From positions 1,095,001-1,159,000 of the forward strand of contig NZ_CP080442.1 of the NCBI RefSeq assembly GCF_019597925.1: DNA of 64,000 bases, written 5' to 3'. Of this stretch, positions 32,078 to 40,860 are shown one piece after another. The translations under genes and the position numbers were made by a program. The notes under the pieces are model-generated. The model ran no database searches. It was not told the DNA's origin and worked only from the letters and a program-made list of their open reading frames with translations. This DNA is from [Clostridium] scindens. Lineage in GTDB: Bacteria; Bacillota; Clostridia; Lachnospirales; Lachnospiraceae. Position 1 is the first letter of the stretch; the number at the start of each line of letters is the position of its first letter.

Positions 32078-32188
32078 TTTTTAGGACATTTTGCTCAAAC
32101 ATGGATTGCGAACGTAAGTTCGGCGTGGTATGATACATGTATATGGAATTAGCAGCTCATACTATTAGCAAGTGCGGGAGGAATTAAG

Positions 32189-33502
32189 ATGGAACAGATG
32201 TCCTTGTTTGACGACCGGCAGGCCAGCGCGCCGCTGGCAAGCCGATTAAGGCCCTCTTCTTTGGAAGACTTCGTGGGCCAGGAGCACCTTCTTGGGAAGG
32301 GAAGGATGTTAAGACAGCTGATCGAGCGAGACCAGATATCTTCCATGATATTCTGGGGGCCGCCCGGCGTAGGAAAGACGACGCTTGCCAGTATCATAGC
32401 CGGACGCACGAAGGCGGATTTTATCAATTTCAGCGCAGTCACCAGCGGAATCAAGGAGATCAAGGAGGTCATGAGGCAGGCGGAGGAAAGCCGCTGCATG
32501 GGGATTCGAACCGTACTATTCGTCGATGAGATTCACCGGTTCAATAAGGCCCAGCAGGATGCCTTCCTTCCATTTGTGGAAAAAGGGAGCATCGTCCTGA
32601 TCGGCGCCACTACAGAGAATCCCTCCTTTGAAGTGAATGCGGCGCTTCTTTCCAGGTGCCGGGTATTCGTGCTGAAGGCTTTGGAAGAGACGGATTTGGT
32701 AAAATTATTGACCAATGCCCTGAATAGCCCGGCGGGCCTAAAAGACCAGAATGTCCGGATTACGCAGCAGCAGCTTAAGGCCATTGCGGCGTTTGCCAAC
32801 GGGGATGCCAGAACGGCGCTGAATATTCTGGAGATGGCGGTGCTTAACGGCGAGATCACGGCAGATGGCATGACGGTTACCAATGAAGGACTGGAGCAGT
32901 GCATCAGCAAGAAGTCCCTTTTATATGATAAAAATGGTGAAGAACATTATAACTTGATTTCGGCGCTTCACAAGTCCATGCGTAACAGCGACCCGGATGC
33001 AGCCATCTACTGGATGTGCCGCATGCTGGAGGGAGGGGAGAATCCCCTGTATATCGCGAGAAGGCTGATCCGTTTTGCAAGCGAGGATATTGGAATGGCG
33101 GACAGCCATGCTCTTCAGGTGGCAGTTGCGGCCTATCAGGCGTGTCATTTTCTGGGAATGCCGGAGTGCGATGTGCACCTGACCCATGCAGTCACCTATC
33201 TGTCCATGGCGCCCAAGTCCAATGCCCTCTATATGGCGTGCGAGGCATGCAAGAAGGATGTGAAGAATCTGCGTGCCCAGCCGGTTCCGCTACAGATTCG
33301 CAATGCGCCTACCAGCCTGATGAAGGAACTGGACTATGGGAAAGGCTATGAATATGCCCACGATACAGAAGAGAAGCTTACGCATATGCAGTGCATGCCT
33401 GAAGGAATGGAAGACAGGAAATACTACCGGCCTACCACGCAGGGAGAAGAAGAAAGGGTAAAGGAACGGCTGGAAGCAATCGAGGCATGGCGCAGAAGTT
33501 AA
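32189..33502 (+). CDS. rarA: Replication-associated recombination protein A
   Basis: 437 residues. AAA+ ATPase of the clamp-loader branch: SLEDFVGQEHLLG, Walker A GPPGVGKTT (~residues 52-60), Walker B LFVDEIHRFNKAQQDA, sensor 1 IGATTENPSFEVN, and the C-terminal RarA tetramerisation part (DIGMADSHALQVAVAAYQAC). RarA/MgsA acts at stalled forks. The N-terminal MEQMSLFDD resembles a beta-clamp-like peptide. GGGAGG RBS. Confidence 0.96.
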   Translation: MEQMSLFDDRQASAPLASRLRPSSLEDFVGQEHLLGKGRMLRQLIERDQISSMIFWGPPGVGKTTLASIIAGRTKADFINFSAVTSGIKEIKEVMRQAEESRCMGIRTVLFVDEIHRFNKAQQDAFLPFVEKGSIVLIGATTENPSFEVNAALLSRCRVFVLKALEETDLVKLLTNALNSPAGLKDQNVRITQQQLKAIAAFANGDARTALNILEMAVLNGEITADGMTVTNEGLEQCISKKSLLYDKNGEEHYNLISALHKSMRNSDPDAAIYWMCRMLEGGENPLYIARRLIRFASEDIGMADSHALQVAVAAYQACHFLGMPECDVHLTHAVTYLSMAPKSNALYMACEACKKDVKNLRAQPVPLQIRNAPTSLMKELDYGKGYEYAHDTEEKLTHMQCMPEGMEDRKYYRPTTQGEEERVKERLEAIEAWRRS

Positions 33503-33536
33503 CATAGCGGGAAAGGCCCCGGCTAAAAAGACTAGG

Positions 33537-33881
33537 ATGAAGAAGGATGGAAAGAAGATGAAAGAGGAAAAAAGCGCATTTGAGAGAATCTACGATATTA
33601 TCCGGGAGATTCCCGAAGGAAAGGTGGCTTCCTATGGACAGGTAGCAGAACTTGCGGGAAACCGCCGGTGGGCACGGGTGGTAGGCTATGCCCTTCATGC
33701 TGTGCCAGAAGACAGCGAACTTCCCTGCCACCGGGTGGTAACTAAGGATGGTAATGTATCCTGCGCCTTTAGCGGGGGCATCTGCAACCGGCAGATGGAA
33801 TTGCTGAAAAAAGAAGGGGTAGGATTTATAGACGATCATGTGGATATGCGACGCTTTCAATGGTCGAAGCGCCTATTCTGA
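33537..33881 (+). CDS. MGMT-family DNA-binding protein (alkyltransferase C-terminal domain)
   Basis: About 114 residues; the ATG at 33558 (107 residues) is an alternative start. It consists only of the MGMT DNA-binding domain: FERIYDIIREIPEGKVASYG, QVAELAGNRRWARVVGYALH, and the active-site motif PCHRVV at ~residues 64-69. The Cys is retained, unlike alkyltransferase-like proteins, which carry Trp. Small proteins of this type (COG3695) may repair O6-alkylguanine or only flag it. It lies 34 bp after rarA, fitting a small DNA-repair operon. Confidence 0.87.
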   Translation: MKKDGKKMKEEKSAFERIYDIIREIPEGKVASYGQVAELAGNRRWARVVGYALHAVPEDSELPCHRVVTKDGNVSCAFSGGICNRQMELLKKEGVGFIDDHVDMRRFQWSKRLF

Positions 33882-33981
33882 TGCTTGGGCTCGCAAGGCG
33901 GGGTCAGACCGATCCATCTTTCTAAAGATTAAGATTATTTGAATATCGTCCTGCATAGGGAATTTATAGAGAATATCATGC

Positions 33982-33987
33982 TATAAT
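33982..33987 (+). promoter_or_regulatory. Extended -10 element upstream of the response regulator
   Basis: TATAAT at 33982-33987 is preceded by TGC, an extended -10, 28 bp before the ATG. No convincing -35 is seen. Confidence 0.45.
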
Positions 33988-34015
33988 ATTTCCCGAAAGG
34001 CAGGGCGATATTTTT

Positions 34016-34696
34016 ATGGAAATAAAGAAAAAGATGCTGGCAGCGGATGATGAGCCGGGAATCATCCATCTGTTAAAGGATTATTTTGAAATGCAGGACT
34101 ACCAGGTGATAGAGGCCGAAAATGGGATGGAAGTACTGGAGAAGATATCCCAGAACCCGGATATTATTCTTCTGGATGTGAATATGCCAGGATTGGATGG
34201 ATTTGAAGTATGCGAGAGAATCCGCGCGCATGTCTCCTGCCCCATCCTTTTTTTGACGGCAAAGATAGAAGAGGCTGACAGGATCAAGGGCCTGATGCTG
34301 GGAGGCGATGACTATATATTGAAACCCTTCAGTATCGAAGAACTGGGAGCAAGAGTGGAAGCCCATCTGCGAAGGGAAGAACGAATTAAGCGCAAAAAGC
34401 CGGTGAAGATCTGTGGAGCGCTGGCAATACGCTATGAAGAACGCTGCGTATATATCGGGGAAGATTTGCTTGGGCTTACCAAGACAGAATATGGAATCCT
34501 GGAACTTCTGTCTCTCAATCCAGGACAGGTATTCAGCAAAGAGCAGCTCTATGAAAAAGTCCGGGGGTATGAAGGGGATGCAGATGCAGGCATCATAACA
34601 GAGCATATCCGAAGAATCAGGGCAAAGATCAGCCGTTACACAGATAAGGCATATATTGAGACGGTATGGGGAGTGGGATATCGATGGATTGGATAA
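34016..34696 (+). CDS. OmpR-family response regulator
   Basis: 226 residues. Receiver domain ~1-120: DDEP (11-14) acid pocket, phospho-acceptor Asp54 in ILLDVNMPGLDG, the Thr/Ala switch FLTAK, and Lys104 in YILKPFS. Winged-helix DNA-binding domain ~130-226: LTKTEYGILELLSLNPGQVF, then HIRRIRAKI and TVWGVGYRW. It forms a two-component system with the overlapping kinase gene. The ABC transporter genes 280 bp later are the likely target. Confidence 0.95.
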   Translation: MEIKKKMLAADDEPGIIHLLKDYFEMQDYQVIEAENGMEVLEKISQNPDIILLDVNMPGLDGFEVCERIRAHVSCPILFLTAKIEEADRIKGLMLGGDDYILKPFSIEELGARVEAHLRREERIKRKKPVKICGALAIRYEERCVYIGEDLLGLTKTEYGILELLSLNPGQVFSKEQLYEKVRGYEGDADAGIITEHIRRIRAKISRYTDKAYIETVWGVGYRWIG

Positions 34697-35904
34697 ATGA
34701 GAAATTTGAAAAACTGTTTTCCTGGGTGAGGAATCTTACTTTCCGCAGGGCAATGATCGCTTATATCCTATTGACATCCGTTATCGTATGGGCATTATCT
34801 TTTGTTACAATGCGTCTGTGCTGGCAGTGGGAGAACAGTCTGTGGAAACAATATGACAGTATCAATGACTTAGGCAATGTCATAGTTGAAAATGGCTTGA
34901 TGTGGATGAATTCGATGTGGAGGCAGCAGGTAGATGGCAGGCTGATCGTATTGGATATGATCCGGGTGTGGTGTCCGTTCTTCTATTTCCTGACAGGAAT
35001 CATTGTGGCGATCTGCCTTTTTTACCGAAGGCGGCTTCGGACGCCGCTTGGAATTCTGGAAGACTCCGCGGCTGCCATCAGAGGAAATGATCTGGACTTT
35101 CGGATCGCCTATGACAGCAGGGATGAGATGGGCAGGCTGTGCCAGTCATTTGAAGAGATGCGCCAGGAACTGGTATGCAATAAGGAAAACATGTGGAAAC
35201 TGGTGGATCGGCAGAAAGAGTTGAATGCGGCGTTTGCCCATGATCTTCGAACGCCGCTAACGGTATTAAAAGGATATACGGATTTTTTGGCCAGATATAT
35301 CCCGGAGGGCAAGGTAAGCCAGGAAAAGATGCAGGATACCCTGGAATTGATGTCGGATCATATTAAGAGGCTGGAACGCTACAGCTATACCATGAAAGAA
35401 GTCAGAGGAATCGACGAGGTACCGCTGCGGGCTGAGGATATGGCACTTGAGGGGATACAGAGCAAGATAGGAGAAGTGGTATTTGCCTTGAACCAGATCG
35501 GGGATATCTGGATCGATTATGCCAGATCTGATACGGAATGCGAGATATACGCGGATGACAGCCTGATCGTGGAAGTACTTGAGAATCTGCTTTCCAACGC
35601 TATTCGCTATGCCAGGACAAAGATCCAGGTAATGGATGACTATGATGCGGCCAGCAGCGAGCTGATCCTGGCAGTCAGAGATGATGGGCCGGGATTTGCC
35701 AAAGAACAGATGCGAAAGGCGCTCAGGCCTTATTATAAAGAGTATGAAGACGATGCAAAGGATGAACACTTCGGCATAGGGCTCCATATCTGCAGGCAGT
35801 TGTGCCGCAAGCACGGCGGAACGCTGGACATTGCCAACAGCGTGGAAGGCGGTGCCATCGCCACAGCATCCTTCTCCTGCAAAAAGGAATCAAGAGAATC
35901 TTAA
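34684..35904 (+). CDS. Sensor histidine kinase
   Basis: 406 residues from the ATG that overlaps the regulator gene by 13 bp. Membrane helices at ~20-45 and ~98-118 flank a short external loop of ~50 residues, so it may sense within the membrane or via a partner. HAMP follows (~120-170). The dimerisation helix has His186 in FAHDLRTPLTVLK. ATPase boxes: N-box LENLLSNAIRYA, G1 DDGPGF, G2 GIGLHICRQL. The small sensor region is typical of bacitracin-type exporters' kinases. The signal is unknown. Confidence 0.93.
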   Translation: MDWINEKFEKLFSWVRNLTFRRAMIAYILLTSVIVWALSFVTMRLCWQWENSLWKQYDSINDLGNVIVENGLMWMNSMWRQQVDGRLIVLDMIRVWCPFFYFLTGIIVAICLFYRRRLRTPLGILEDSAAAIRGNDLDFRIAYDSRDEMGRLCQSFEEMRQELVCNKENMWKLVDRQKELNAAFAHDLRTPLTVLKGYTDFLARYIPEGKVSQEKMQDTLELMSDHIKRLERYSYTMKEVRGIDEVPLRAEDMALEGIQSKIGEVVFALNQIGDIWIDYARSDTECEIYADDSLIVEVLENLLSNAIRYARTKIQVMDDYDAASSELILAVRDDGPGFAKEQMRKALRPYYKEYEDDAKDEHFGIGLHICRQLCRKHGGTLDIANSVEGGAIATASFSCKKESRES

Positions 35905-35977
35905 TATTTCGTAGGGAAAATATAGATATTTGTATTCTATGCTATAGATATCCGAATAGAAAGAGAGGAGAATCAGA

Positions 35978-36856
35978 ATGGATATAAGTATCAAGATAGA
36001 AGGCCTGAATCAATATTATGGCAGAAAACAGGCGCTTAAGGATGTGAATCTTTATATCAAGACGGGCATGTTCGGACTGCTTGGAAGGAATGGGGCAGGA
36101 AAGACGACCCTTATGAAGGTCCTGGCCACGCTTCTTAAGAAGTCCGAGGGAAATGTATCAATATGTGGCATCCCGGTGGAGGATGCCAGGGAAATCAGAC
36201 GGATCGTAGGGTATCTGCCCCAGGAATTCTCCATGTATCCGAATATGACGGTATATGAGGCGATGGATTATCTGGGCGTGCTTTCCGGCATGGATCAAAA
36301 AAGCAGAAAACAGAAGATTCCAAAACTTTTATATAAGGTAAATCTACAGGAAGACCAGAAGAAAAAAGTAAAAGCATTATCAGGGGGAATGAAGAGACGG
36401 CTGGGGATAGCCCAGGCTATCCTGCATGATCCCAAGATACTGATAGTGGATGAGCCTACGGCGGGACTGGACCCTGAGGAGCGTGTCAGGTTCCGCAATC
36501 TGCTGTGCGAGATCGCAAAGGATCGGATTGTGATTCTGTCTACGCACATCGTGGGGGATATCGAGGCTACCTGCGAGGACATCGCGGTGCTGGACGAGGG
36601 GAGCCTGATCTACCAGGGAACGGTGGCAGAGTTGACCAGTCTGGCAGAAGGAAAGGTATATATGGCGGAAATCAGCAGGAAAGAACTGGAAGCGTTAAAG
36701 GAAAAATACATGGTGACCAGCATGCTTACCCTGGGGAATAATGTGATGGCGCGTTTTATATCTGAAACCAGGCCCTTTGAGTCGGCGAAACCTTGCGAGG
36801 CAGGGGTGGAGGACGCCTATCTGTATCTGATGCATGGGAAGCGGGGTGGACGATAA
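35978..36856 (+). CDS. ABC transporter ATP-binding protein
   Basis: 292 residues. Walker A GRNGAGKTT (~37-45), Q-loop YLPQEFSMYPNM, signature LSGGMKRRLGIAQ, Walker B ILIVDEPTAGLD, H-loop ILSTHIV. The C-terminal ~70 residues are a substrate-independent extension seen in drug/lantibiotic-type exporters. Its stop overlaps the permease start by one base, so they form one complex. It is probably regulated by the upstream two-component system. Confidence 0.94.
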   Translation: MDISIKIEGLNQYYGRKQALKDVNLYIKTGMFGLLGRNGAGKTTLMKVLATLLKKSEGNVSICGIPVEDAREIRRIVGYLPQEFSMYPNMTVYEAMDYLGVLSGMDQKSRKQKIPKLLYKVNLQEDQKKKVKALSGGMKRRLGIAQAILHDPKILIVDEPTAGLDPEERVRFRNLLCEIAKDRIVILSTHIVGDIEATCEDIAVLDEGSLIYQGTVAELTSLAEGKVYMAEISRKELEALKEKYMVTSMLTLGNNVMARFISETRPFESAKPCEAGVEDAYLYLMHGKRGGR

Positions 36857-38094
36857 TGCTCTTTAAGCTTTTCATGAAAGAATGTTCCCAAACGGTAAAA
36901 AGCCTGACTTATTGGCTGATGGTGATCATCATGGTACTGTTTTTCGCCTCCCAGATGGGACAGATGGATATGGAGAAGGCGCCGGAAAAAGGCTTGGAGG
37001 ATTATGGCGTCAAGCCGAGCAAGGATAAGAATATCATTATGAGCGCAACCTTGGGAATGCTTGCCGGCGAATACGCCGAAGGAAGATACACGACCTATCC
37101 CATCGGATTTGTCAAGTCAGTGACGCTTGGCAAGGAAGAAGAGGCGAAAGTAGGAGAGATATTGAAAGAAGCCACGGGGCTTGACAAAGAAGAGATAGAA
37201 GAGAAGATAGATGAATTCTATGAAAACAGCGGCGGCATCATTACCTCCGGGCCAGTGCTTGAGCCATTGGAAAGCCTCTCTTACGGGCGGTTTGAAGAGA
37301 TCATGCAAGAAGTAGATGATATGCTGGGAGGCGGATCATCCTATGCTTTGGATTCGCTCGGAGATAACGGCTCTGAACCTAAGACCTATGAAGATGCGGT
37401 GAAAGAGTACGAAGAACTGGTACAAAAGGACGGCTATACCGGAGGCTATGCCCGCCTTTTCAGCGACTACATGGTGATCATTCTGGGAATTCTTCCAGTA
37501 TTCCTGGCTGTTACCAGGGAACTGCGGGATCGAAGGGCGAATATGCAGGAGCTGATCTATGTCCGAAGGTCCTCTTCCATGATGATCATCGCAAGCAGGT
37601 ACCTGTCTATGGTCGTGATGATATTGATTCCAGTCTTTGCGTTATCTATACAGCCTTTGGCAGGCTGCGTCACCTATGCAAAAACAGCCGGAATATCGGT
37701 GGATTACCTGGCATTTGCAAAGTATATCGCAGGATGGCTGCTGCCCACCGTCATGGTGGTGACGGCGCTTGGCATGCTCTTGACGGAACTGACGGATACT
37801 GCGCTTGCAGTGCTGGTACAGGGAGCCTGGTGGTTCGTCTCCATCTTTATGGGGGCGAAGACGATGAACGGAGGAAGGTATGGATGGAATCTGATTCCCA
37901 GGCATAATACGATTCTGAATTACAGCGGATACCAGGAGGGGTTCTCGCAGCTGCTGTCTAACAGAATCTTGTATGCATCGCTTGCGGTCATCGCCGTATC
38001 CGTGACAGCCTGGATCTATTCGCAGAAAAGGAAAGGGAGGATGAATATTCGTGGAAAGATATCTGCAAATCGGAAAAGTCAATCTAACGCATAA
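36856..38094 (+). CDS. ABC transporter permease (ABC-2 type)
   Basis: 412 residues; start ATG shares the A of the ATPase stop codon (TAATG). A first membrane helix (~15-33), a large external domain (~40-205) rich in acidic residues, then five or six helices (~215-400). This is an ABC-2/ABC-transporter-like plan with one extended extracellular loop, as in bacitracin- or lantibiotic-type exporters. Together with the next small membrane protein it builds the channel. Confidence 0.85.
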   Translation: MLFKLFMKECSQTVKSLTYWLMVIIMVLFFASQMGQMDMEKAPEKGLEDYGVKPSKDKNIIMSATLGMLAGEYAEGRYTTYPIGFVKSVTLGKEEEAKVGEILKEATGLDKEEIEEKIDEFYENSGGIITSGPVLEPLESLSYGRFEEIMQEVDDMLGGGSSYALDSLGDNGSEPKTYEDAVKEYEELVQKDGYTGGYARLFSDYMVIILGILPVFLAVTRELRDRRANMQELIYVRRSSSMMIIASRYLSMVVMILIPVFALSIQPLAGCVTYAKTAGISVDYLAFAKYIAGWLLPTVMVVTALGMLLTELTDTALAVLVQGAWWFVSIFMGAKTMNGGRYGWNLIPRHNTILNYSGYQEGFSQLLSNRILYASLAVIAVSVTAWIYSQKRKGRMNIRGKISANRKSQSNA

Positions 38095-38671
38095 TGTCCT
38101 GTGGCATTTGCTGGCCTGCGCCCTGCTTCTGTGCGCCTCCCCGCTAGTGCTGGGCATCAGCAATCTGGGAGAACGTGATACCGCAAAGGTACTGGAAATG
38201 TTCGTGGCGCTCATTGGCATCATAATGATCCCGTCGGTGTTTCTGCCGGAGCAGAACCGTGACATCCGGGAATTGATCCGTTCCAAGTATACAGGCTGTG
38301 GAATCGTATATGGCATCCGGCTAATGACAAGCGTGCTGATTCTTGCAGCGCTTCTGGGGATATACGTCTGGATCCTTGCCAGGGGAAATTGCAGTTTCCC
38401 GGTTGCCGGCTATTATTGCGGTACTTTGGCGGAAATGCTGTTCCTTGGCGGATTAGGGTTGTTCTTTTACGGACTTTCTGATAATCTTGTGATAGGATAT
38501 ATGATCCCGTTTTTCTACTATATCGTTGCGATAGGAAGCGGAGATAAATACTTGAGAATGTTCTATCCATTTTCCATGCAGAAAGGCAGTTATGACGAGA
38601 AATACTATCTGCTGGCCGGTGCCGTCATCATGATCGGCGCAGGAGTATGCCTGAGGTGCCGGAAGCGCTAG
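38051..38671 (+). CDS. Second, small membrane subunit of the ABC exporter
   Basis: 206 residues with GTG start, GGGAGG ten bases upstream, overlapping the previous permease by 44 bp. Six membrane helices (~20-36, 48-66, 88-108, 122-142, 146-166, 180-198). It lacks the external domain of the larger permease. The overlap shows co-expression. It is probably a half-permease or accessory subunit. I do not recognise a more specific family. Confidence 0.8.
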   Translation: MERYLQIGKVNLTHNVLWHLLACALLLCASPLVLGISNLGERDTAKVLEMFVALIGIIMIPSVFLPEQNRDIRELIRSKYTGCGIVYGIRLMTSVLILAALLGIYVWILARGNCSFPVAGYYCGTLAEMLFLGGLGLFFYGLSDNLVIGYMIPFFYYIVAIGSGDKYLRMFYPFSMQKGSYDEKYYLLAGAVIMIGAGVCLRCRKR

Positions 38672-38746
38672 TGCCGGCGCATGGAGATAATGAGATAGAG
38701 CGGGACAATATAAGGATACCGGAATAACCGGCAGGAGGATGAGCAG

Positions 38747-39337
38747 ATGGAACAGAAGACCGTGAATCTATATACCCGTCAGAATGATAAGACCCTGTAT
38801 CAGCTGGAGCGAAATGGCAGGATTATCAATGAAAGGATCTATGTAGAACTGCATTTTGGAGATATCGCCCCCTTATTTATGGAAAGCTACGACTGGTTTA
38901 CCAGGGAGGCGGCTAAGAAAGTGGCAAAGCCTGAGGATGTAAAGGCCCCGATCTGGTGCTCGATAAGCCCGGATAACTGCTTAAAGCCGATTCCGGATAC
39001 CGTGGTCTATGTGCTGGAAGTGCCCCAGGATCAGATCATTTACTTTGATGATGTGAAGTGGGATTATGTACTGAACCGTATCTATCTTCCGAAGGATGAC
39101 GAAGATGCCGCCGCTTATAAGCGGCACCTGAAAGAGATCGGGGTAGAGAATGGGTTTGAATTCTTTGAGGGCAGATACAAGGGCATGTTCCCGGAGGAAG
39201 TAGAGCGCATCCGCGCCAGCTGGAAGCGGGTCTTTGAGATCGACAACTGGACCATATTTAACGTCTGCGGCAATATCTGGGAGATTAAGAAGGAATGGGT
39301 AAAGCGTATCGTGCGGCCCGGGGAGAGCGTGGACTAG
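38747..39337 (+). CDS. DUF3841 domain protein
   Basis: 196 residues, soluble. The sequence VNLYTRQNDKTLYQLERNG through FNVCGNIWEIKKEWVKRIV matches the DUF3841 family as I know it. The opening (a tRNA-acceptor-like LYTRQ...L...G.I pattern) recalls ADP-ribosyltransferase-type folds, but no catalytic residue can be argued. It stands alone. Its stop codon lies in a 20-bp palindrome shared with the convergent gene. Confidence 0.75.
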   Translation: MEQKTVNLYTRQNDKTLYQLERNGRIINERIYVELHFGDIAPLFMESYDWFTREAAKKVAKPEDVKAPIWCSISPDNCLKPIPDTVVYVLEVPQDQIIYFDDVKWDYVLNRIYLPKDDEDAAAYKRHLKEIGVENGFEFFEGRYKGMFPEEVERIRASWKRVFEIDNWTIFNVCGNIWEIKKEWVKRIVRPGESVD

Positions 39338-39345
39338 TCCACGCT
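39326..39345. repeat. 20-bp perfect palindrome joining two convergent stop codons
   Basis: AGCGTGGACT (39326-39335) is followed directly by its reverse complement AGTCCACGCT (39336-39345). It includes the DUF3841 stop and abuts the acyltransferase stop. There is no loop or T tract, so termination is uncertain. Confidence 0.7.
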
Positions 39346-40390
39346 AGATGGAACGCAGGTTTGGCGCGTATTTCCCGGTCCCATCCTTCTGGCGGACGCG
39401 CAGAGTACGAGGCAGCCTAAGAGAAGAGACTGCATTTGTAAAAGTAGTCAGCTGCGGGATGGAAAAAGCAGCGGTCATAAGCAGGCAGGACAGGATCAGC
39501 AGAAGAGAGCCGCTTAGCGTATCGATCCCCCTTAGCAGGTCCGTGCAGCCTTTCAGATAGGAGTAGGCCAGGCCATGGAACAGATAGATCGCCATGGTCC
39601 GGGTTCCGATATAGGAATAGAATGTCCGGCGGCCAGACATCAGCAATGCCACCGCCAGCGTCATGGCAAAGCCGATGCCATAGCAGATTACCCGGCAGAT
39701 GACGCCTTCGATAATACTCTGATCCAGATAATCATAGTTATATCTTCCATAGAAGATTTTGGGAGAAAGATTCCTATGGAAAGGGTCAAAAGCCAGAAAG
39801 CATGCAAAGGCAGCAACGCCTGCGCATGCGATCATCCGGTTTTTCAGAGTGCGCATTCTTACAAGCAGGCTTCGGTCAAATGCCGACCCTGCCAGGAAGT
39901 AAGGGAAAAATACCAGGGTACGCGGAATGCTTAAGAAATTGTCCGGCATATCAAGGCATCCGGCCAGAAGTCCTGCGAGAATGGAAATGGCCATATAATG
40001 CGGAATCTTTCGGATATGCGGAGCCAGCAGCCGCCAGAAAAACAGCGCCTGGATATACCACAGGGAGAATTTGGGGTATAACAGGTACAGCCCGGTTGGC
40101 TTATGGATGATGAAGGTGTAAACAAGGTAATAGATGATTTCATATATAATATAAGGTATGGCAAGTTTCTGGAACAAGATGCCAAGCGAAAGCGCGCGTT
40201 TTGAAAAATAGCCGGATATGAAGATAAAGGCCGGCATATGGAAAGACACTACCAGCCATTTCAAAGCGTACAGGAACTCGTTATCCTTGTAGCTGAGTTC
40301 GATAAAGTGTCCGATTACTACCAGCGCGATCAGAAGCGCCTTATAATTATCAAATAGATAGTCCCGCTTTTTTGTATTTCCCGACGGCAT
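39344..40390 (-). CDS. Acyltransferase family 3 membrane protein
   Basis: 348 residues from the ATG at 40390, which has AGGAG eight bases upstream. About ten membrane helices. Family hallmarks: N-terminal RDYLFDNYKALLIALVVIGH with the conserved His in helix 1, FHMPAFIFISGYFSKR, then LWYIQALFFWRLLAPHI. Members move acetyl or succinyl groups to cell-surface glycans. The FDNYK opening is common in fucose-4-O-acetylase-like proteins. No glycan cluster adjoins, so the acceptor is unknown. Confidence 0.88.
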   Translation of the reverse strand: MPSGNTKKRDYLFDNYKALLIALVVIGHFIELSYKDNEFLYALKWLVVSFHMPAFIFISGYFSKRALSLGILFQKLAIPYIIYEIIYYLVYTFIIHKPTGLYLLYPKFSLWYIQALFFWRLLAPHIRKIPHYMAISILAGLLAGCLDMPDNFLSIPRTLVFFPYFLAGSAFDRSLLVRMRTLKNRMIACAGVAAFACFLAFDPFHRNLSPKIFYGRYNYDYLDQSIIEGVICRVICYGIGFAMTLAVALLMSGRRTFYSYIGTRTMAIYLFHGLAYSYLKGCTDLLRGIDTLSGSLLLILSCLLMTAAFSIPQLTTFTNAVSSLRLPRTLRVRQKDGTGKYAPNLRSI

Positions 40391-40628
40391 AATTTCAACT
40401 CCTATGATCAAATTCTATTTTTAGCCTAATACATTCTACTCCTGGATTCTTATCAGGACAAGAAGTAAAATGTATAAAAAAATTAATGATATTTTCATGA
40501 ATTTGTAACATTTTTATATTAATGGATAAAAGAGGGGAACTAGGTTTATAATACAGATATAAGGCACTCGTAGACGAAGCGGCAGATAGTCAAATTGCAG
40601 TTTCAGCCATATTCTGGAAGGTGATCGT

Positions 40629-40811
40629 ATGGGAGATTTTATTGTTTTTATTACGCCGTTTATTATTGCCCTGAATGGCATCTTGCTGATCGCGACCGAA
40701 GTGATAGACTGGAAGAATAAGAAAAAGCGACGGGAAGGCGCTGGCGGGGAAGCAGATAAAAGGCAGGAAGAGTATGAAGAGATAAAAAGAAAATGGAGGG
40801 ATGGCTCCTAA
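40629..40811 (+). CDS. Small membrane protein with charged tail
   Basis: 60 residues: one membrane helix (FIVFITPFIIALNGILLIAT) followed by a highly charged helix (KNKKKRREGAGGEADKRQ, EEYEEIKRKWRD). GAAGGTG precedes the ATG and a 19-bp bidirectional terminator follows, which supports a real gene. A TATAAT at ~40547 may be its promoter. Function unknown; it resembles small scaffold-like or stress proteins only in plan. Confidence 0.6.
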   Translation: MGDFIVFITPFIIALNGILLIATEVIDWKNKKKRREGAGGEADKRQEEYEEIKRKWRDGS

Positions 40812-40812
40812 A

Positions 40813-40855
40813 GGCATAAAAAAACGGTTCCGATCAGGAACCGTTTTTTTATGCC
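40813..40855. terminator. Bidirectional intrinsic terminator
   Basis: A perfect 19-bp stem (40813-40831 with 40837-40855) whose arms contain A7 and T7 runs. It serves the small gene upstream and the convergent lipoprotein gene. Confidence 0.95.
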
Positions 40856-40860
40856 CGATT

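Noticed and set aside
33537..33881. Alkyltransferase-like protein without active site
   Set aside because: The motif is PCHRV with Cys, not the PWHRV that defines ATLs.
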